64,000 nt of DNA, taken from assembly GCF_000283155.1 (NCBI RefSeq), contig NW_004454281.1:2681104-2745103 (forward strand), given 5' to 3'. The stretch is from Ceratotherium simum simum. Lineage: Eukaryota; Chordata; Mammalia; Perissodactyla; Rhinocerotidae. Shown piece after piece: positions 40,401 to 53,464 of this stretch. Numbering within the stretch: position 1 is the first letter of the stretch; every line of letters begins with the position of its first letter. A model generated the notes under the pieces. It worked only from the letters and a program-made list of their open reading frames with translations. It did not search any database and was not told where the DNA came from. Made by a program: the position numbers and the translations under genes.

Positions 40401-42890
40401 AGGTATGGAGTTGGTGGTTATTCTTTTCGCTCTGAGGTTCTAGGGTGCATTCCATAGACCCAACCTTGACCTTGAGGGGTTGCTCCTCTCTCTGGGCCCC
40501 AGATCTTTCCTCTGTCAGCGAGGGGAGTGGGCCCATCACTGACTCCTCACCGAGGGCCCCAGAGCTACCGAGACAGAGGTTCACAGTTGGAAAAGGTAAG
40601 TCTCGCCAAGCTGGAGCTCTGGCTAAGATGATCAACATGTGCCCCTCACACTTGTTTTGGACTGAGGTACAATTTACACCACTGCATTTCACTGTTGACC
40701 ATCTGAGACCTGTGTGTGCTAAGCTTAGGAGTAAGATCGTGATAAATGGTGTGAAACCACGGTGTCCCTCCCCCTCCTCCCCAGCCCTCTGGTGCCCTAA
40801 CACAGACGTTGGTGAAATGCTTGGGGTGGCTTCATCCTGTCACCGAGCTGCTGAGTGGCCCCTGGAAAGCAAGAGTGGGGATTGCCAGTGCCCCCTCCAT
40901 GCCGAGTGACCTCTGGTGGGTGAGGACTGCATCTCCAGCTGCCTTCTGGATGATGTCACCTAGACACTTCTGACTCAACGTCTCCAAAACTCACCACCCT
41001 CCCTCCAAGCTCCACCTTATCTCAGGAATTGGCGTCACCATCCTCCACCCAGGTGCCCATGACAGAACCCTCGAGCCCACCTCCACCAGCCTCCCCCTAC
41101 TCTGCCCACCGCTCGTTGTCTCCAGGTGCCCCCGAGACCTCTGAAGGAGGTCCGTGCAATCTATTGTCCAAACGGTGACACCTTTGAGAGTGAGCAAGGC
41201 TCTATTAATAATTGAGCTGGGACAACAGGCAAACACCAGGAGGTCTGGTCACTGTGCATAACGAGAGGCATGGACAGTGAACAATGCATGTCCCAGGGCA
41301 CTGTCACTGTGCCAAAAATAGAACAGAGCCCAGCCCTCCAGCAGCCAGAGTCATTCATAGGCTGGAACCTTCTCAGTGTTGGAAAATTCTGTTCCTAAGT
41401 AATTTCAGGAGGCTTAAATAGAAAAAAAACAAATTAGGAAATTGAAATAATTAGAAAAATATTAAAAATATGGGAAGAACTTAATGTTAAATGGCAAAAG
41501 CAAAATACAAAGTGTATGAAGTCATGTGTCTAATTGTGTACATAAATATACAAATATGCAAAGAAATGTATATATACTACACACATAGAAAAGGCTAGAA
41601 AGAGTCACATTACAGTTGGAATCATAATTATCTCTGGGTGGTTGGATTTCTGTTTTGGTTTTTGTATTATTATTTCTGTAACTTTTGTATTTTCCAAATT
41701 TTTGAGAAATTTGTTTTACTTTTAAAATCAGAAGGGAAAAAAAGCTTTAACATTATTTCAAGACACCAAAACGGTTCATTCCTTCGCAAATGCTTGCTGA
41801 GCCCACTGGTCCAGACTTTGGGGTGGAGGACCTGCCCACTGAGGCCCCTTCTCCTGGGACGTTCTGCTGCGGGCAGGGCGGGTGCAGTTTGGGAATGAGA
41901 GAGAAGGTGGGGGTTCACAAGCTCAGGACAATGGCCGGGTGGCCCCAGAGGGAGGCACCGGCCAGCCCACGAGGCCTGGTGGCCTGTGACATTCTGAGTG
42001 CACCTGGAAGCTGCTGGACAGGTCTGGGCCCGAGACTGCCGAACTGAGGCTTTTCAGAGCCCCCTCTGGCTGCTGTTGGAGAACAGGAGAGAAAGCCGCG
42101 GACCAGGGGGCCTCAGGGGTCTGAGGGGGCCTGGCCAACTCCCCAAGGGGGAGCCTCAGAGCCTGGAGCTGGGGGTGGAGGTGCATTTAAGAGTCCCAGG
42201 TGGACTAGAGCCTGGAGAGCGTCTCTTCTATCCACTCATTTAGCAATGTCTGTTCGCATTGAGCCTCTGGATAAGACCTGAGACAGACACACAAACTCAC
42301 GCATCCGGGGAGAGCAAGGGGTCCAGCCAAGGGAAGAAGCCCATAAAAGTGCATAATCCTGAGCGAAGAGGGCCTGGCATCTCATTACTGGAAAGGAGAG
42401 GAACAGCATTCTGGGCAGAAAGAACAGTAAGCCTAGCCGAGTCGGCGCGAGGAGGAAGAGCTTGCTGCCCCCCTGCTCTCTTGTGGCTCGGACACTGCAG
42501 GCCCCCATCGCAGCAGGGCCTGTGCACCTGCGGCTCAGATTCCCCTGGCAGCTCCTTGGTCTCCTTGCTGCAAGCCTATGCAGGGCCAAAGGCGTGCAGA
42601 GAGCCCCAGGTCCCACTGCGGAGAAGCCTGGGGCAGTACACTGGGGACTCCATCTATATGAAGCTCAAGATGAGGCAGTGCTGATCCATGCTTGTGGAAG
42701 CCATACCAGCCGGTTGCCTCTGGGTGGGCGATTGTCTGAAAAGGGCACCAGGGGTTGTTCTGGTGACAGAAATGGTCTGCATTTTGATTTGGATCTTGGT
42801 GACACAGGTGAATACTTTTGTCCAAATTTATCAGACCATCTACTTAAGGTGGGTACAGTTTACTGTATGTAAATTACACCTTGATAAAAA
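40401..42890. other. Intergenic DNA, mostly unassigned
   Basis: About 41,390-41,750 is AT-rich and reads like an old mobile-element 3' end (cataattatctctgggtggt, then gtattttccaaatttttgag). About 42,790-42,890 resembles an L1 3' end (gtgggtacagtttactgtat, then aaattacaccttgataaaaa). The remainder shows nothing recognisable. Confidence 0.45.
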
Positions 42891-42903
42891 ATACAAAGGC
42901 TCT

Positions 42904-43175
42904 GGGGCCGGCCTGGTGGCATAGTGGTTAAGTTCGTGCTCCACTTCGGCGGCCTGGGGTTTGCAGGTTCGGATCCTACACAGGTGCAGGTGCAGACCTA
43001 TGCACCACTCATGAAGCCACGCTGTGGCGGCGTCCCATGTTAAAAAATAGAGGAGGATGGGCACAGATGTTAGCCCAGGGCCAATCTTCCTCAGCAAAAA
43101 GAGGAGGATTGGCAATGGATATTAGCTCAGGGCTGATCTTCCTCACCAAAAAAAATAAAAATAAAATAAAATAAA
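42904..43175 (+). repeat. ERE SINE with (AAAAT)n tail
   Basis: The head ggggccggcctggtggcata, then ggttaagttcgtgctccac, is followed by the usual body and an aaaataaaataaaat tail (about 43,147-43,182). The duplication aaaggctc flanks it. Confidence 0.93.
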
Positions 43176-43434
43176 ATAAAAAGGCTCAGGCCAGACTCTG
43201 CATCCCCCGGGCAGTGTGGTTGGCAGATCATGGACGCTGAGAGGGGAAGCGTCCTGGGGAGGTGCCAGGCAGCAGGGCCACGGGTGGAGCTCTCAGATGG
43301 CCACACATGCAGGGGGTCAGTAACGGTAAGTGGGCCAGTGGCCCAGGACACAGTGGTGGTTAGACCACAGCCTATGCTGAGGGATGACCACTGGGCCAAG
43401 AGAGCCAAAGGGAACCTGGAGGAGTTGGGGAGGG

Positions 43435-43640
43435 AGTTAGCACTTACCGAGGGCCTAGTGTGCGCCAGGCCCTGGGCTGGAGAGCTGCGGCTCACTCAGT
43501 TATAACTGTGGCCCTGGAGGTCTTCGTGATCTCAGAGGAGACAGGCTGGGGGCAGCAGGGAGGCAGCCAAATCAAGGTCATAGCCAGCGTGCAGCAGAAC
43601 CCAGGCTGTGGAGAGTCAGAGCTGAGCTTCCCCACCTCTG
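43435..43640 (-). repeat. MIR-like fragment
   Basis: The stretch agcacttaccgagggcctag followed by tgtgcgccaggccctgggct is the MIR 3' end in reverse. Further match is weak. Confidence 0.5.
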
Positions 43641-45890
43641 GTCATCACCTGCTGTAGTGGAGGGATAGCAGTGTGTGTGAGAGAGAGACAGAGAGCGAGC
43701 TGCATGGCTGCCCATGTGGCTGAGTCAGAATGGAATAAATCTGTTGGAAATCAGAAATCTGTGTATGCTGGCAATCAGTCTTAAACATGCTTTACCGAAA
43801 TCTCAGGTCTCAAGAGCTGATCAGTTTCTTCATTTAGAAGATTAATACAGAGTCAGCAAAGGTAGGAGTGTGGGGCCTGTTGCCTCTGGTGTGGCTGGAG
43901 CAGAGGGTGTGGTGTGTGCGTACCTGTAGCAGAGCAGGGGCCTCGCAGGCTCCACCGAGGGTCTGTTCTCTATTCTTCGGAATAACAAGCCCTCGATTGT
44001 GTCTGAGGGTGGGGGCGGGGCAATAACTGTATTCACTTTTTAGAAGAGCCCTCCACGGTGGGTGGAACCGCTCGAGTTGGTGTGTGTGAGTGCTTTGCAA
44101 ACTGTCCACGAGACCATACTGTGCTTGCCCCGTGTGCAAACAGATGACACATGCAAATAGGAGAATCTGAGTTTAACAAAGGGACTGTTTACTAAGGAAT
44201 GTAGGGAAACCACAGGCATAGAGCATTGTCTGGGACCCAGTGAAAGCAGGGACTGTAGCCCTTCCTGGGCCTGGAAGGGTGAGATGGGGAGCGGTGTGGA
44301 GAGCGCCCCCTGCAGGAGCGGGCCAGGTGCCACCCCACAGGGAAGGTGCTAGCGAATGCACCTTCAGTAGCGAGTGCTACCGAAACTCAGTCTTCCCCCT
44401 CCAAACTCCTGCTGGCCTTCCCTTGCCAGGCCCAGTCAGCAGCCAGCCTGTGGAGGCAGAACAGGATTCAGAGGGGGACCGTGGCTATGAAGGGCATCCG
44501 ACACAAATGGAAGTTACCTTTAAAAACAGTCTGTAGGTAAAAGGATAAATTATGGTACATTCTTATCATGGATTCCAATGTGTCTGCTTAAAAGCACGGG
44601 AAAGAAGCCCAGTTACCCCTTGGAGGTGGAGTGGAGGGGTAGCTGTGGGCTCCCATGCCTTGATTTGCATGCTTTGCATTATTTGAATTTGTAAAAATGA
44701 GCATGAAATATTTTTGTAATTTAAAAAAATCATAAAACAGAAAGAAAGAAAAGAAACCCTCTTGGAAGCCAGAAGGAGTGAATGGGCTGAGGAAGAGTGA
44801 GGCAGGGAGAGCTGGAAGGGCTACTTGCCAGAGAAAGGCCAGGCAAGTAGTGGTCAGCTGAGGCAGGGAAAGTAGGGATGGAGTGGAGGGCTGGCTTATA
44901 AAGTGTTTGTCATCCTCCTCCTCCTCTTCCCTCTCCTCCCTTCCTCTCCCTTCCCTTCCCTTCCCTTCCCTTGGAGATGGCAACGAGGCTGGAAGCCAAG
45001 AAGGCAGCTGGTGTGGTTGGAAAATCAGTTACATGCGAGGGGATTGAGCAAATATGTTGAGGATAATGGGAGCCAGGTTTTTCACTGTTGGAGAAGAGAA
45101 TTACAAATATGGAAAGGGGGAAGGCTAGAAAGAACCCTGAGGAACTGGAGATGTTGGAGTGAACTATATGTATATGTGTGTGTGTTTGTGTGTGTGTGTG
45201 TATTTTTTCCCTCACTCTGTCCACTGAGAGGGTCTAGAAGCAGTGTCATCTCACTAAAACAAGCACACTGGGCGCCTGGATCTTGCTTTCTAAACACCAC
45301 CTACGCCAAAAGGAATTAGGGCTCTTTGATGACACGGCTGATTCCTGGCTGGTGCACCTGGAAAGTAACAAAGTGTTCAAATCATAATGGTGACATGTCA
45401 AAGGGATATAAGAGCCAGCCGGAGGAACTCCCACTGACCAAGTCTGGGGCAATTTGGAGCCTCAAAATAAAAATGATGATAACATAGGGATAACACTGAA
45501 TAACGTAGGAAATCCAGGAGTCCATGTTGATTATGGAGAAAGGAAAGCCCTTCCTTTACAGTACAAAGCCAACCAGTAAATGTAGAGGGAGTGATGGAAA
45601 TAGAGGAACCATCACAGTGGTGGGTTGATTCAGGCAGGAGACTTCATGGATGCTCTAAGGCTGGTGGCTGGAGGTTTGATGAGGAACAAAATATTGCAAA
45701 ATATAGTGTATTTTCCAAAATTGGTTTCAACAAAATCTCCCACCTCACACAGTCTTCTGCCACACCCCCACCAGGAAGTGAGTAGTTCCCCTCCCCTTGA
45801 ATCTGGGCGGACCTTAGAGACTCACTCCTAACCAATAGAATATGGCAGGAGTGACACTGTGACTTCCGAGGCCAGGTCAGAAGACCTTGC
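43641..45890. other. Intergenic DNA with simple repeats
   Basis: It contains a (ga)n stretch near 43,677-43,698, a pyrimidine tract (tcctcctcctcttccctctc followed by cttcc units, about 44,910-44,972) and a (tg)n tract at about 45,172-45,202. 45,200-45,560 looks like an ancient interspersed repeat but I cannot name it. A CTCF-like core with one unusual base (ccTgcagggggcgc on the minus strand) is at 44,303-44,316. Confidence 0.5.
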
Positions 45891-46260
45891 AGCTTTTGCC
45901 TTTGTCCCTTGGATCACTCCCTCTGGGAACGCTCCCTCTCAGAACCCTGCAGCCATGCTGTAACAAGCCCAAGCCACCAGGAGAGGCCACATGTTGGTGG
46001 CTCCAGTGACAATAATCCCCACTGAGCTGTCTGTCAGCCACCCCAGCCCAGGTGCCACCTTGGAAGTGGATCCTTCAGCTACTAGTCATTTGAGTCACTT
46101 CTGGCAGTTCGAGTCATTTCAGCTGAGGCCCCAAATCATGGAGAAGCAGAGACAAGCCAGACCTGCTGTGCTTTGTCTGGATTCCAGACCCACAGAATCC
46201 ATAAGCGCAACAAAATGGTTTTTGTAACGTCACTACATTTTAGGGTAGTTTATTAGGCAA
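45830..46260 (+). repeat. Old LTR/MaLR-like remnant, family not assigned
   Basis: The stretch gcttttgcctttgtcccttg, then ggatcactccctctgggaac, then ccaccttggaagtggatcct and attccagacccacagaatcc is a recurrent mammalian repeat pattern. No coding content. Confidence 0.5.
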
Positions 46261-47130
46261 ATATAGACAACTGGAGCATTGACATAGTCTCAAATATCTC
46301 CCCACAAAATATTTATGCAGCACAAAGGAGAAAATGGTAACTTTATGAAGACAAAGCCTGGCAGATAGAGACTTGACGATGGACCCCAAGGTTCCTATGA
46401 AGTGAACTCAATCAAGGTTCCCACGATGACCAAATCATCACCATGATACACTGAGAAGAACACAGCATCGTTTCAGTGATATTCCCCCCAGGAATGCACA
46501 GCCTGGGTCTAATCATGAGGAAACACTGAACAGACCCAGATTGAGACAGAGCCAGCTTATCTATAATACTTTTAGAGACCCACAAAAACATTTTAATCTT
46601 AATTTATTTTGAAATCAGAAGGAAAAAGTGAATGTACTAATAATGAATCCAGCCTGGATTATATTCATCTTTATACCAATGCAATATAAAATGTATTTTA
46701 ATTTTTTTATGGAGGAAGGAGCCCACAAACACCAAAGTGCCTAGGGTCTATAAAAGTCATAATGCATCCCTGGGTTGGGGACATCCTACAGAATGAAATG
46801 TGCCAGGTAAGATGGAATCAGCACACTCTATCTGTCTCTCCCACTGAATGCAGGTATAAAACCTGGACAGATGCATGGGCATGCAGCTGAGGGCTCTGGG
46901 AAATAAATGATAATGGGCATGTTGGGGAAGAATGCCAGAATTCTGAGTATCACTGAAACAGTAGTGGAATTCTCCCTCTTTTCCATCCAGTATCCCCCAG
47001 TGTAGACTCAACACAGCCTGACACCTGGAAGTGTGCTTCAGACAAGGACAAGAGAGCTTCAGGAGAAGCCCGCTAGTTCTGGCTAGAGGAGTGGGAAAGG
47101 GACTCAACATTTGCAGAGCAGATATGGGAA
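46261..47130 (+). repeat. Probable old L1 3' UTR material
   Basis: The stretch atcatgaggaaacactgaac followed by agacccagattgagacagag recalls L1M 3' UTR sequence. The segment is diverged and A/T-rich. Confidence 0.4.
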
Positions 47131-47646
47131 GATCACTTTTTTCTTTTTTGTAGTCTTTCTTGCCTCATCCCCTAGGCAATTTTGTGTTGTTGGCCGCAGC
47201 AGTAGCAGTGGCAATGGGAGCCTTCAGGAGCCTAAAATTCTGAGAGAGGAGAACCTTTGACTCTGATGAGAAGGGCTGTGATTCTCAAGAGGGTGAGGCT
47301 TTTTCTCCCCTCTTTGCTTCCACTGCTTGGTGCCAGATATGGGTCCAGTCATGGGGAGTATGTGGCAAAATGGGGAAAATAAAGCTATACCTTTCTGGCC
47401 AGAGGACCACGAAAGGGAATCCCAAGAAACTGGAAAGGACCAGAAAGATTACGAAGTTGTTTATGTTTGTGGTTCTGACTCTAAACAGCACACCATAGGC
47501 TTTGAGAACTAAACTATGGGACAGACACCGCCCAGGTCCCAGACTGGCCACTGGATGGTGCATCTGGGGGACAGAGCTGAATAGCACTGCAAAAGTTTTG
47601 AAAATGGAACTGACACTGAAACCACAACTAACAGAAGACTAGTTGA

Positions 47647-47865
47647 GGGCCGGCCCTGTGGCTTGGTGGTTAAGTGCGCGCGCTGCAATGCTGGTGGCCC
47701 GGGTTCGGATCCCGGGTGCGCATCGAGGCACCACTTCTCTGTCCATCCTGAGGCCGAGTCCCACATACAGCAACTAGAAGGATGTGCAGCTATGACATAC
47801 AACTATCTACTGGGGCTTTGGGGGGAAAAAATTAAATAAATAAAATCTTTAAAAAAAAAAAAAAA
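47647..47865 (+). repeat. ERE SINE, short type
   Basis: The head gggccggccctgtggcttgg leads to ggttcggatcccgggtgcgc and the module tactggggctttggggg, then a poly(A) tail. A perfect 14-bp duplication agaagactagttga lies at 47633-47646 and 47866-47879. Confidence 0.96.
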
Positions 47866-49323
47866 AGAAGACTAGTTGAAACCTGCAGCCTGACCCAACC
47901 AAGTCAATTGCCTGTTTAAACAAAATATTAACATTCGCACAGAAATTAAAGAGAACCCAGAGTCCCATGACATAATATTCAAAATGTCCAGGATACAACC
48001 CAATGAATTTGTAACAGTGAACACGTATTACTCGGCATACAAAGAGCCAAGAAAATCTCAATTTGCCTGGGAAGAGACAATCAATAGATATTAACGCTGA
48101 TTCCAAGATGTTGGAATTATCTGACAAAGACCTTAAAGCAGCTACTGTAAAAAAAAATGCTCTAAAAAGTAAGAGCAAACACTATTGAAACAAATGGAAA
48201 GATAGAATATCTCATTAAAGAAATAGAAAATATAATAAAGAGCCAAATGGAAAGTAAAACTGAAAAATACAATAACTGAAATAAAAAAAATCTCCTTGGA
48301 TGATCTCAATAGTGAAATGGAGTTGATGAGGAAAGAGTCAGTAAACTTGAAGATAGAACAATAGAAATTATATAATCAGAACAACAGAGAGAAAAAAAGA
48401 TTTTAAAAAAATGAACAGTCAGGGACGTGTGGGACAAATTGAGAGCTTCATTTGTTACTGAAGTTCCAGAGGGAGAAAAGAAAGCAAGTAGTACAGAAAA
48501 AATTTTGAAGAAATAATGGTTTGTAAACTTCCCAAATTTGGGGAAAGACATAAACCTACAGATTCAAGAAGCTCAGTGAACCCAGAAGAGAATAATCCCA
48601 AATAACCTCACACCCAGATGCATCATGATCAACCTGCTGAAAACTAAAGACAAATTTTTTAAAAATCTTGAAAATATCTAGAGAAAAATGATACGTTACT
48701 CAAAGGCAAACAATAATTCAAATGACAACAGATTTCTCATCAGAAACCATGAGGCCAGAGGGAAGTAGAACAATAGTTTTTAAATGCTGAAAGAAAAGAA
48801 AAACTATCTACCCAGATTTCTATATCCACCAGGAATCAGAAAATATCCTTCAGGAATGAAGGTAAAATCAAGATATTCTCTGATGAAGAAAACTAAAAGA
48901 ATTTATTGCCAGCAGAGCTGCTCTAAAAGAAATGCTAAAGAAAGTTCTTCAAACAGAAGAGAATTGACACCAGAAGGAAATTTGGGGCATCAGGAATGCA
49001 GGAAGAACAATAGAATATAGTAGACTACTCTTCTCCTCTTGTGTTGTTTAAAATTTGCTTGATGGTTGCAACCAAAAAAATAACATTTTCTAAACAGATT
49101 TTCAATGTATGTAGACAGTGTGTAAGACAACTACAAAAAAATGGTGAGAGTGTAAAGGGACCTATAAAGTGGTAAAGTTTCTACATTCCATTGAAGTGGT
49201 ATATATATTCATATATTTATAATATGTGTATTTATAATTTGTAAATGTATTTATAATGTGAATGTATTTATAATTTATAAATATTTATATATGTATATAT
49301 ACATATATTTATTCTAAGTAGAC

Positions 49324-49819
49324 TGTGAAAAGTTAAATATTATTAAAAAACAAAATTCAACTGAGTAAATTTGAAGATCTAATTGGCTTTATTAAAAGAT
49401 TCATGAATCAGGCCATGCCTTATCTGGCAAGCAGAGTTACTCTGAGGGGTTACACAACATAGAAGGCTTTTATAGTAAGGAAGACGGGACAAGGAAAGGA
49501 AGTCATCAGCAAGAAAAAAATGAAAATTCGTTGGAGCAAAGTAAAAATTCAGGTGACAATGGCTTCTCATTGGCTGAGCTGCAGCATTTTCCATTGGCTG
49601 GGCTTGTTGCTGGGCAGGAAGGAAGTCTTCCTCCTACTGCAGCAGTAAAGCAGTTTCCATTTCCTGTTTGGGAATACAAAGTACTTCTCTCTCTGTTGGG
49701 GTCTGTAATTGAGGTCTTCCTGTTTGGGGTAATCCATGATGCATAGTAGAGCATGAGAGCTCCCTCTACAGGCCTTGCTGACTCCGATTTTAGTTCAGGT
49801 TTCCTTTACTAATTTTACA
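49324..49819 (-). repeat. Solo LTR of an endogenous retrovirus-like element
   Basis: On the minus strand it starts tgtaaaattagtaaagg and appears to end near ttttcaca, giving imperfect terminal inverted repeats. CCAAT boxes lie near 49,569 and 49,593, TATAAAA at 49468-49474 and AATAAA at 49388-49393, in the right U3-R-U5 order. No internal retroviral genes are seen. The ends are approximate and no clear target duplication was found. It may be ERVL/MLT2-like, but I am not sure of the family. Confidence 0.65.
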
Positions 49820-50164
49820 GTGTGAATATTGTAATCCTCAAAGAAACCAATATAAAACTATATAAAGAGGTATAGCAAAATAATAACACTAGATGAATTA
49901 AATTGGAATGCTAAAAATGTTCAAATATTCTGAAAGAAGGCAGGAAATGGAAAACGGGGGAAAAAAAGAGAATAAATATTTTAAAAAATTAAATAGTAGG
50001 CCTAAATCCAAGTATATCAATAATTAGATTACTAAATGAAAATGGTCAAAACACATCAGCTAAGAGACAGGGATTGTCAGAATATATGTTTAAAAATCAC
50101 CCTGATTATAAGAAATTCACTTCAAATATAATGATATAGGTAGATTAAAAGTAAAAGAATGGGA

Positions 50165-50352
50165 GGCCAGCCCTGTGGCCTAGTGGTTAAGTTCAGTGTG
50201 TTCCGCTTCAGCGCCCAGGTTCAGTTCCTGGGCGTGGACCTACACTGTGACTCATCAGCAGCCATGCTGTGGCAGCGACCCACGTACAAAATAGAGGAAG
50301 GTTGGCACAGATGTTAGCTCAGGGTGAATCTTCCTCAGCAAAAAAAAAAAAA
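50165..50352 (+). repeat. ERE SINE, diverged short copy
   Basis: The head ggccagccctgtggcctagt leads to gtggttaagttcagtgtgt. The body is shortened and there is one gatgttagctcagg module before poly(A). The duplication aagtaaaagaatggga flanks it (about 50,149 and 50,353). Confidence 0.92.
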
Positions 50353-50546
50353 AAGTAAAAGAATGGGAAAAAGATATACCATGCAAACACTAATCATAAG
50401 GAAGCTAGAATGACTATATTAACCTCAGAAAAAGTAAACTTTAGAACAAGGAGAATTACCATGGATAAAGAGTGGCATTATGTAATGATGAAAGAATCAA
50501 TTCACCAAGAAGCTTACCAATCCTAATGGGTAAGAAGAAAGCTGCA

Positions 50547-50840
50547 GGCTGGTCCCGTGGCTTAGGGGTTAAGTGAGCGCGCTCCGCTACTGGTGGCCCG
50601 GGTTCGGATCCCGGGCACGCACCAACGCACCGCTTCTCCGCTGAGGCCATGTCCCACGTACAGCAACTAGAAGGATGTGCAACTATGACATACAACTATC
50701 TACTGGGGCTTTGGAGAAAAAAAAAGGGGGGGAGGATTGGCAATAGATGTTAGCTCAGAGCCAGTCTTCCTCAGGAAAAGAGGAGGATTAGCACAGATGT
50801 TAGCTCAGGGCTGATCTTCCTCACAAAAAAAAAAAAGAAG
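50547..50840 (+). repeat. Composite ERE SINE
   Basis: The head ggctggtcccgtggcttagg leads to cccgggttcggatcccgggc, then the tactggggctttggag module and two gatgttagctcag modules. A perfect 15-bp duplication aagaagaaagctgca lies at 50532-50546 and 50841-50855. Confidence 0.96.
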
Positions 50841-53221
50841 AAGAAGAAAGCTGCAAAGTACATGAAATAAAAATTGACAAAACCAAAAGAACAAAATAGA
50901 CAAGTCCATAACTATTCTGGAGACTTCAACACTCCTCTTTTAGTAATTGTTAGAACTAGTCAGCAGAAAAGCAGCAAGGATATAGAATTGGATCTAGTTG
51001 ACATTTATAGAACACTCTACCCAACAACATAATATACATTCTTTTTAAATGCACATGACACAATCACCAAGAAAGATCATATCATTGATCATTACAAAAA
51101 CCATAACAAATATGAATCGAAATCATACAAAGTATGTTCTCTGATCATGATGAAATTAGTCTTGATAGAAATATAGATATATAAGAGGAAACTCTCCAAA
51201 CAATTAGAAATTTAACAATATTCCTATTATTAAATAATCCATGGGTCAAAGAGGAAGTCTCAAATGAAATAAATACATTTAACCAAATGAAAATGAAAAT
51301 ACAACGTATCGAAATTTGCAGGGTGCAGTTAAAAGTGCTGAAAGAGAAATTCAGAGCACTAAATGCTTACATTAGAAAAGAGGAAAAGCCTCAAGTCAAT
51401 AATCTAAGTTCCCACTGCAAGGAATAAGAAAAGAAGAGCAAAATAAACCAAAAGATAATGGAGTGAAGGAAATGAAGATAAGTGCAGAAATCAGTGAAAT
51501 TGAAAATGGAAAAACAATAGAGAAAAATCAATGAAACCAGAAACTGGTTCTTTGAACAAATCAATGAATGGCTAGTGAGACTGACAACAAAAGAGAGAAG
51601 ACACAAAATTACTGATTACTAATATCAGGACTGAAAGAGGGGATATCATCACAAATCTTACAGATATTAAAAGGATAAATATTAAGGGAATACCACAAAT
51701 AACTCTACACACATAAATTCCAAAACTTAAATGAAATGGTTCAATTTCCCAAAACTCAAACTACCAAAACTCGCCCAAGATGAAACGGATAATCTACATA
51801 GCTCTATAATTACTAAAGAAATTAAATTAATGGTTTAAAATCTTCTGAAAAATGTTTCACAGGAGAATTCTACCAAGCTTTTAAAGAGGAAATACAATTC
51901 TACACAATCTCTTTCAGAAAATAAAGAGGAGAGAACACTCCCCAACTCATTTACTAAGGTCAGCATTACCCTAATGCCAAAGCTAGTCAAAGACAATATG
52001 AGAAACCTACAAACCAATATCCCTCATGAAAATAAATGCAAAAATCCCCAGCAAAATATTAGAAAATAAAATCCAGCAATATATACAAAGAATAATACAC
52101 TACAACTAAGTGGGGTCTAATCTAGGACTGCAAGACTGGTTCATTATTCAAAAATCAATCAGTGTAATCCACCATATTGAAAGCTTAAAGAAAAACCCTG
52201 ACACGATCATATCAATTGAAGCAGAAAAAGAAATTTGACAAAATTCAACATCCATTCATGATAAAAACTCTCAGCAAACTAGGAACAGAAGAGAACTTCC
52301 TCAACATTATACTTAATAGTGAAAGACTGAATACTTTTACCCCTAAAATTGAAAAGGATGCACACATTCATCACTCTTATTTAACATTGTAATGGAAATC
52401 CTACTCAGTGCAATAAGACAAGAAAAAGAAGTGAAAAGAATGAAGATCAGAAAGGAAGAAATAAAACTGTCTCTCGTTGTGGGTGACGTGATTGTCTACG
52501 TAGAAACTCCCAAAAAATCTACCAAAAAAACCTGTTAAAACCAGTGAGTTTAGCAAAGTTGCAGGATACAAGGTCAATATCGGAAAATTAATAATGTTTC
52601 TATATACCTGCAATTGGAAGCAGAAACTTAAACAAAACTACCATTCACAATAGCTCCAAAAAACATGAAATGCTTCGTATAAATCTAAGAATATGAACAG
52701 GATCTCTATGCTGAAAACTACAAAATCTTGACGAAATAAATCAAAGAAATCTCAATAAGTGGAGAGACATGCTATGTTCATGGGTTGGAATACTCGACAT
52801 AGTAAAGACACCAATACTCCGCAAATTGATCTACAACTTTAATGCAACTACAATAAAAATTCCAGTAGAATTTTTTGGAGATATAGACAAGTTGATTCTA
52901 AAATTTATATGGGAAGTCAAAGGAACTAAAATAGTTCAAACAATTTAGAAAAAGACGAATAAAGTTGGAGGACTCATACTACCTGATTTTTAAGACTTAC
53001 TATATAGCTGCCATAATCAAGACCGTGTGATGTTGCCAAAAGGATAGACACATAGATCAATGGAACTGAAAAAAGAGTCCAGAAATGAACTATCACAAAT
53101 ATAGCCAACTGGTTTTTTGGTGCTTAAATACATGTAACATAAAATTTGCCATTCTAGCCGTTTTTTGGTATTTGTTTATTGTGGTGAGATATACATAACA
53201 TAAAATTTACCATTTTAACCT

Positions 53222-53464
53222 TTGTGTGTGTGTGTGAGGAAGATTAGCCCTCAGCCAACATCTGACGTCAATCCTCCTCTTTATGCTGAGGAAGACTGGC
53301 CCTGGGCTAACATCTGTGCCCATCTTCCTCTACTTTGTATGGGATGCCACCACAGCATGGCTTGACACGCAGTGCATTGGTCTGCACCCAGGATCCAAAC
53401 CTGCGAACCCTGGGTCACCAAAGCAGAGTGCGTGAATTTAACCACTATGCCACTGGGATGGCCC
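53222..53464 (-). repeat. ERE SINE in L1 copy B
   Basis: In reverse orientation it shows attagccctcagccaacatc, then gactggccctgggctaacat, then the head end gccactgggatggcccc. The flanks share cattttaacc/cattttcacc. Confidence 0.9.

Larger units (their letters stand above)
47130..53118 (+). repeat. Old plus-strand L1 (copy A), 5' part, with SINEs and an LTR inserted
   Basis: The order runs 5'-region sequence (47,150-47,640), an ORF1-like region (about 48,160-48,990; tcacacccagatgcatcatg, then gaaaccatgaggccagaggg) and ORF2 from about 50,860 to 53,118 (gtagttga-type EN/RT stretches, catatcaattgaagcagaaa). The RT FADD site near 52,470-52,490 is mutated, with a stop in frame, and many stops interrupt the frames, so it is a dead fossil. 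It breaks at gccaactgg and resumes at 62,717. Confidence 0.75.

Noticed and set aside
50547..50640. tRNA-gene-like A and B boxes (ggttcggatcccg) repeated across the window
   Set aside because: They are the heads of ERE SINEs with poly(A) tails and target duplications, not functional tRNA genes.
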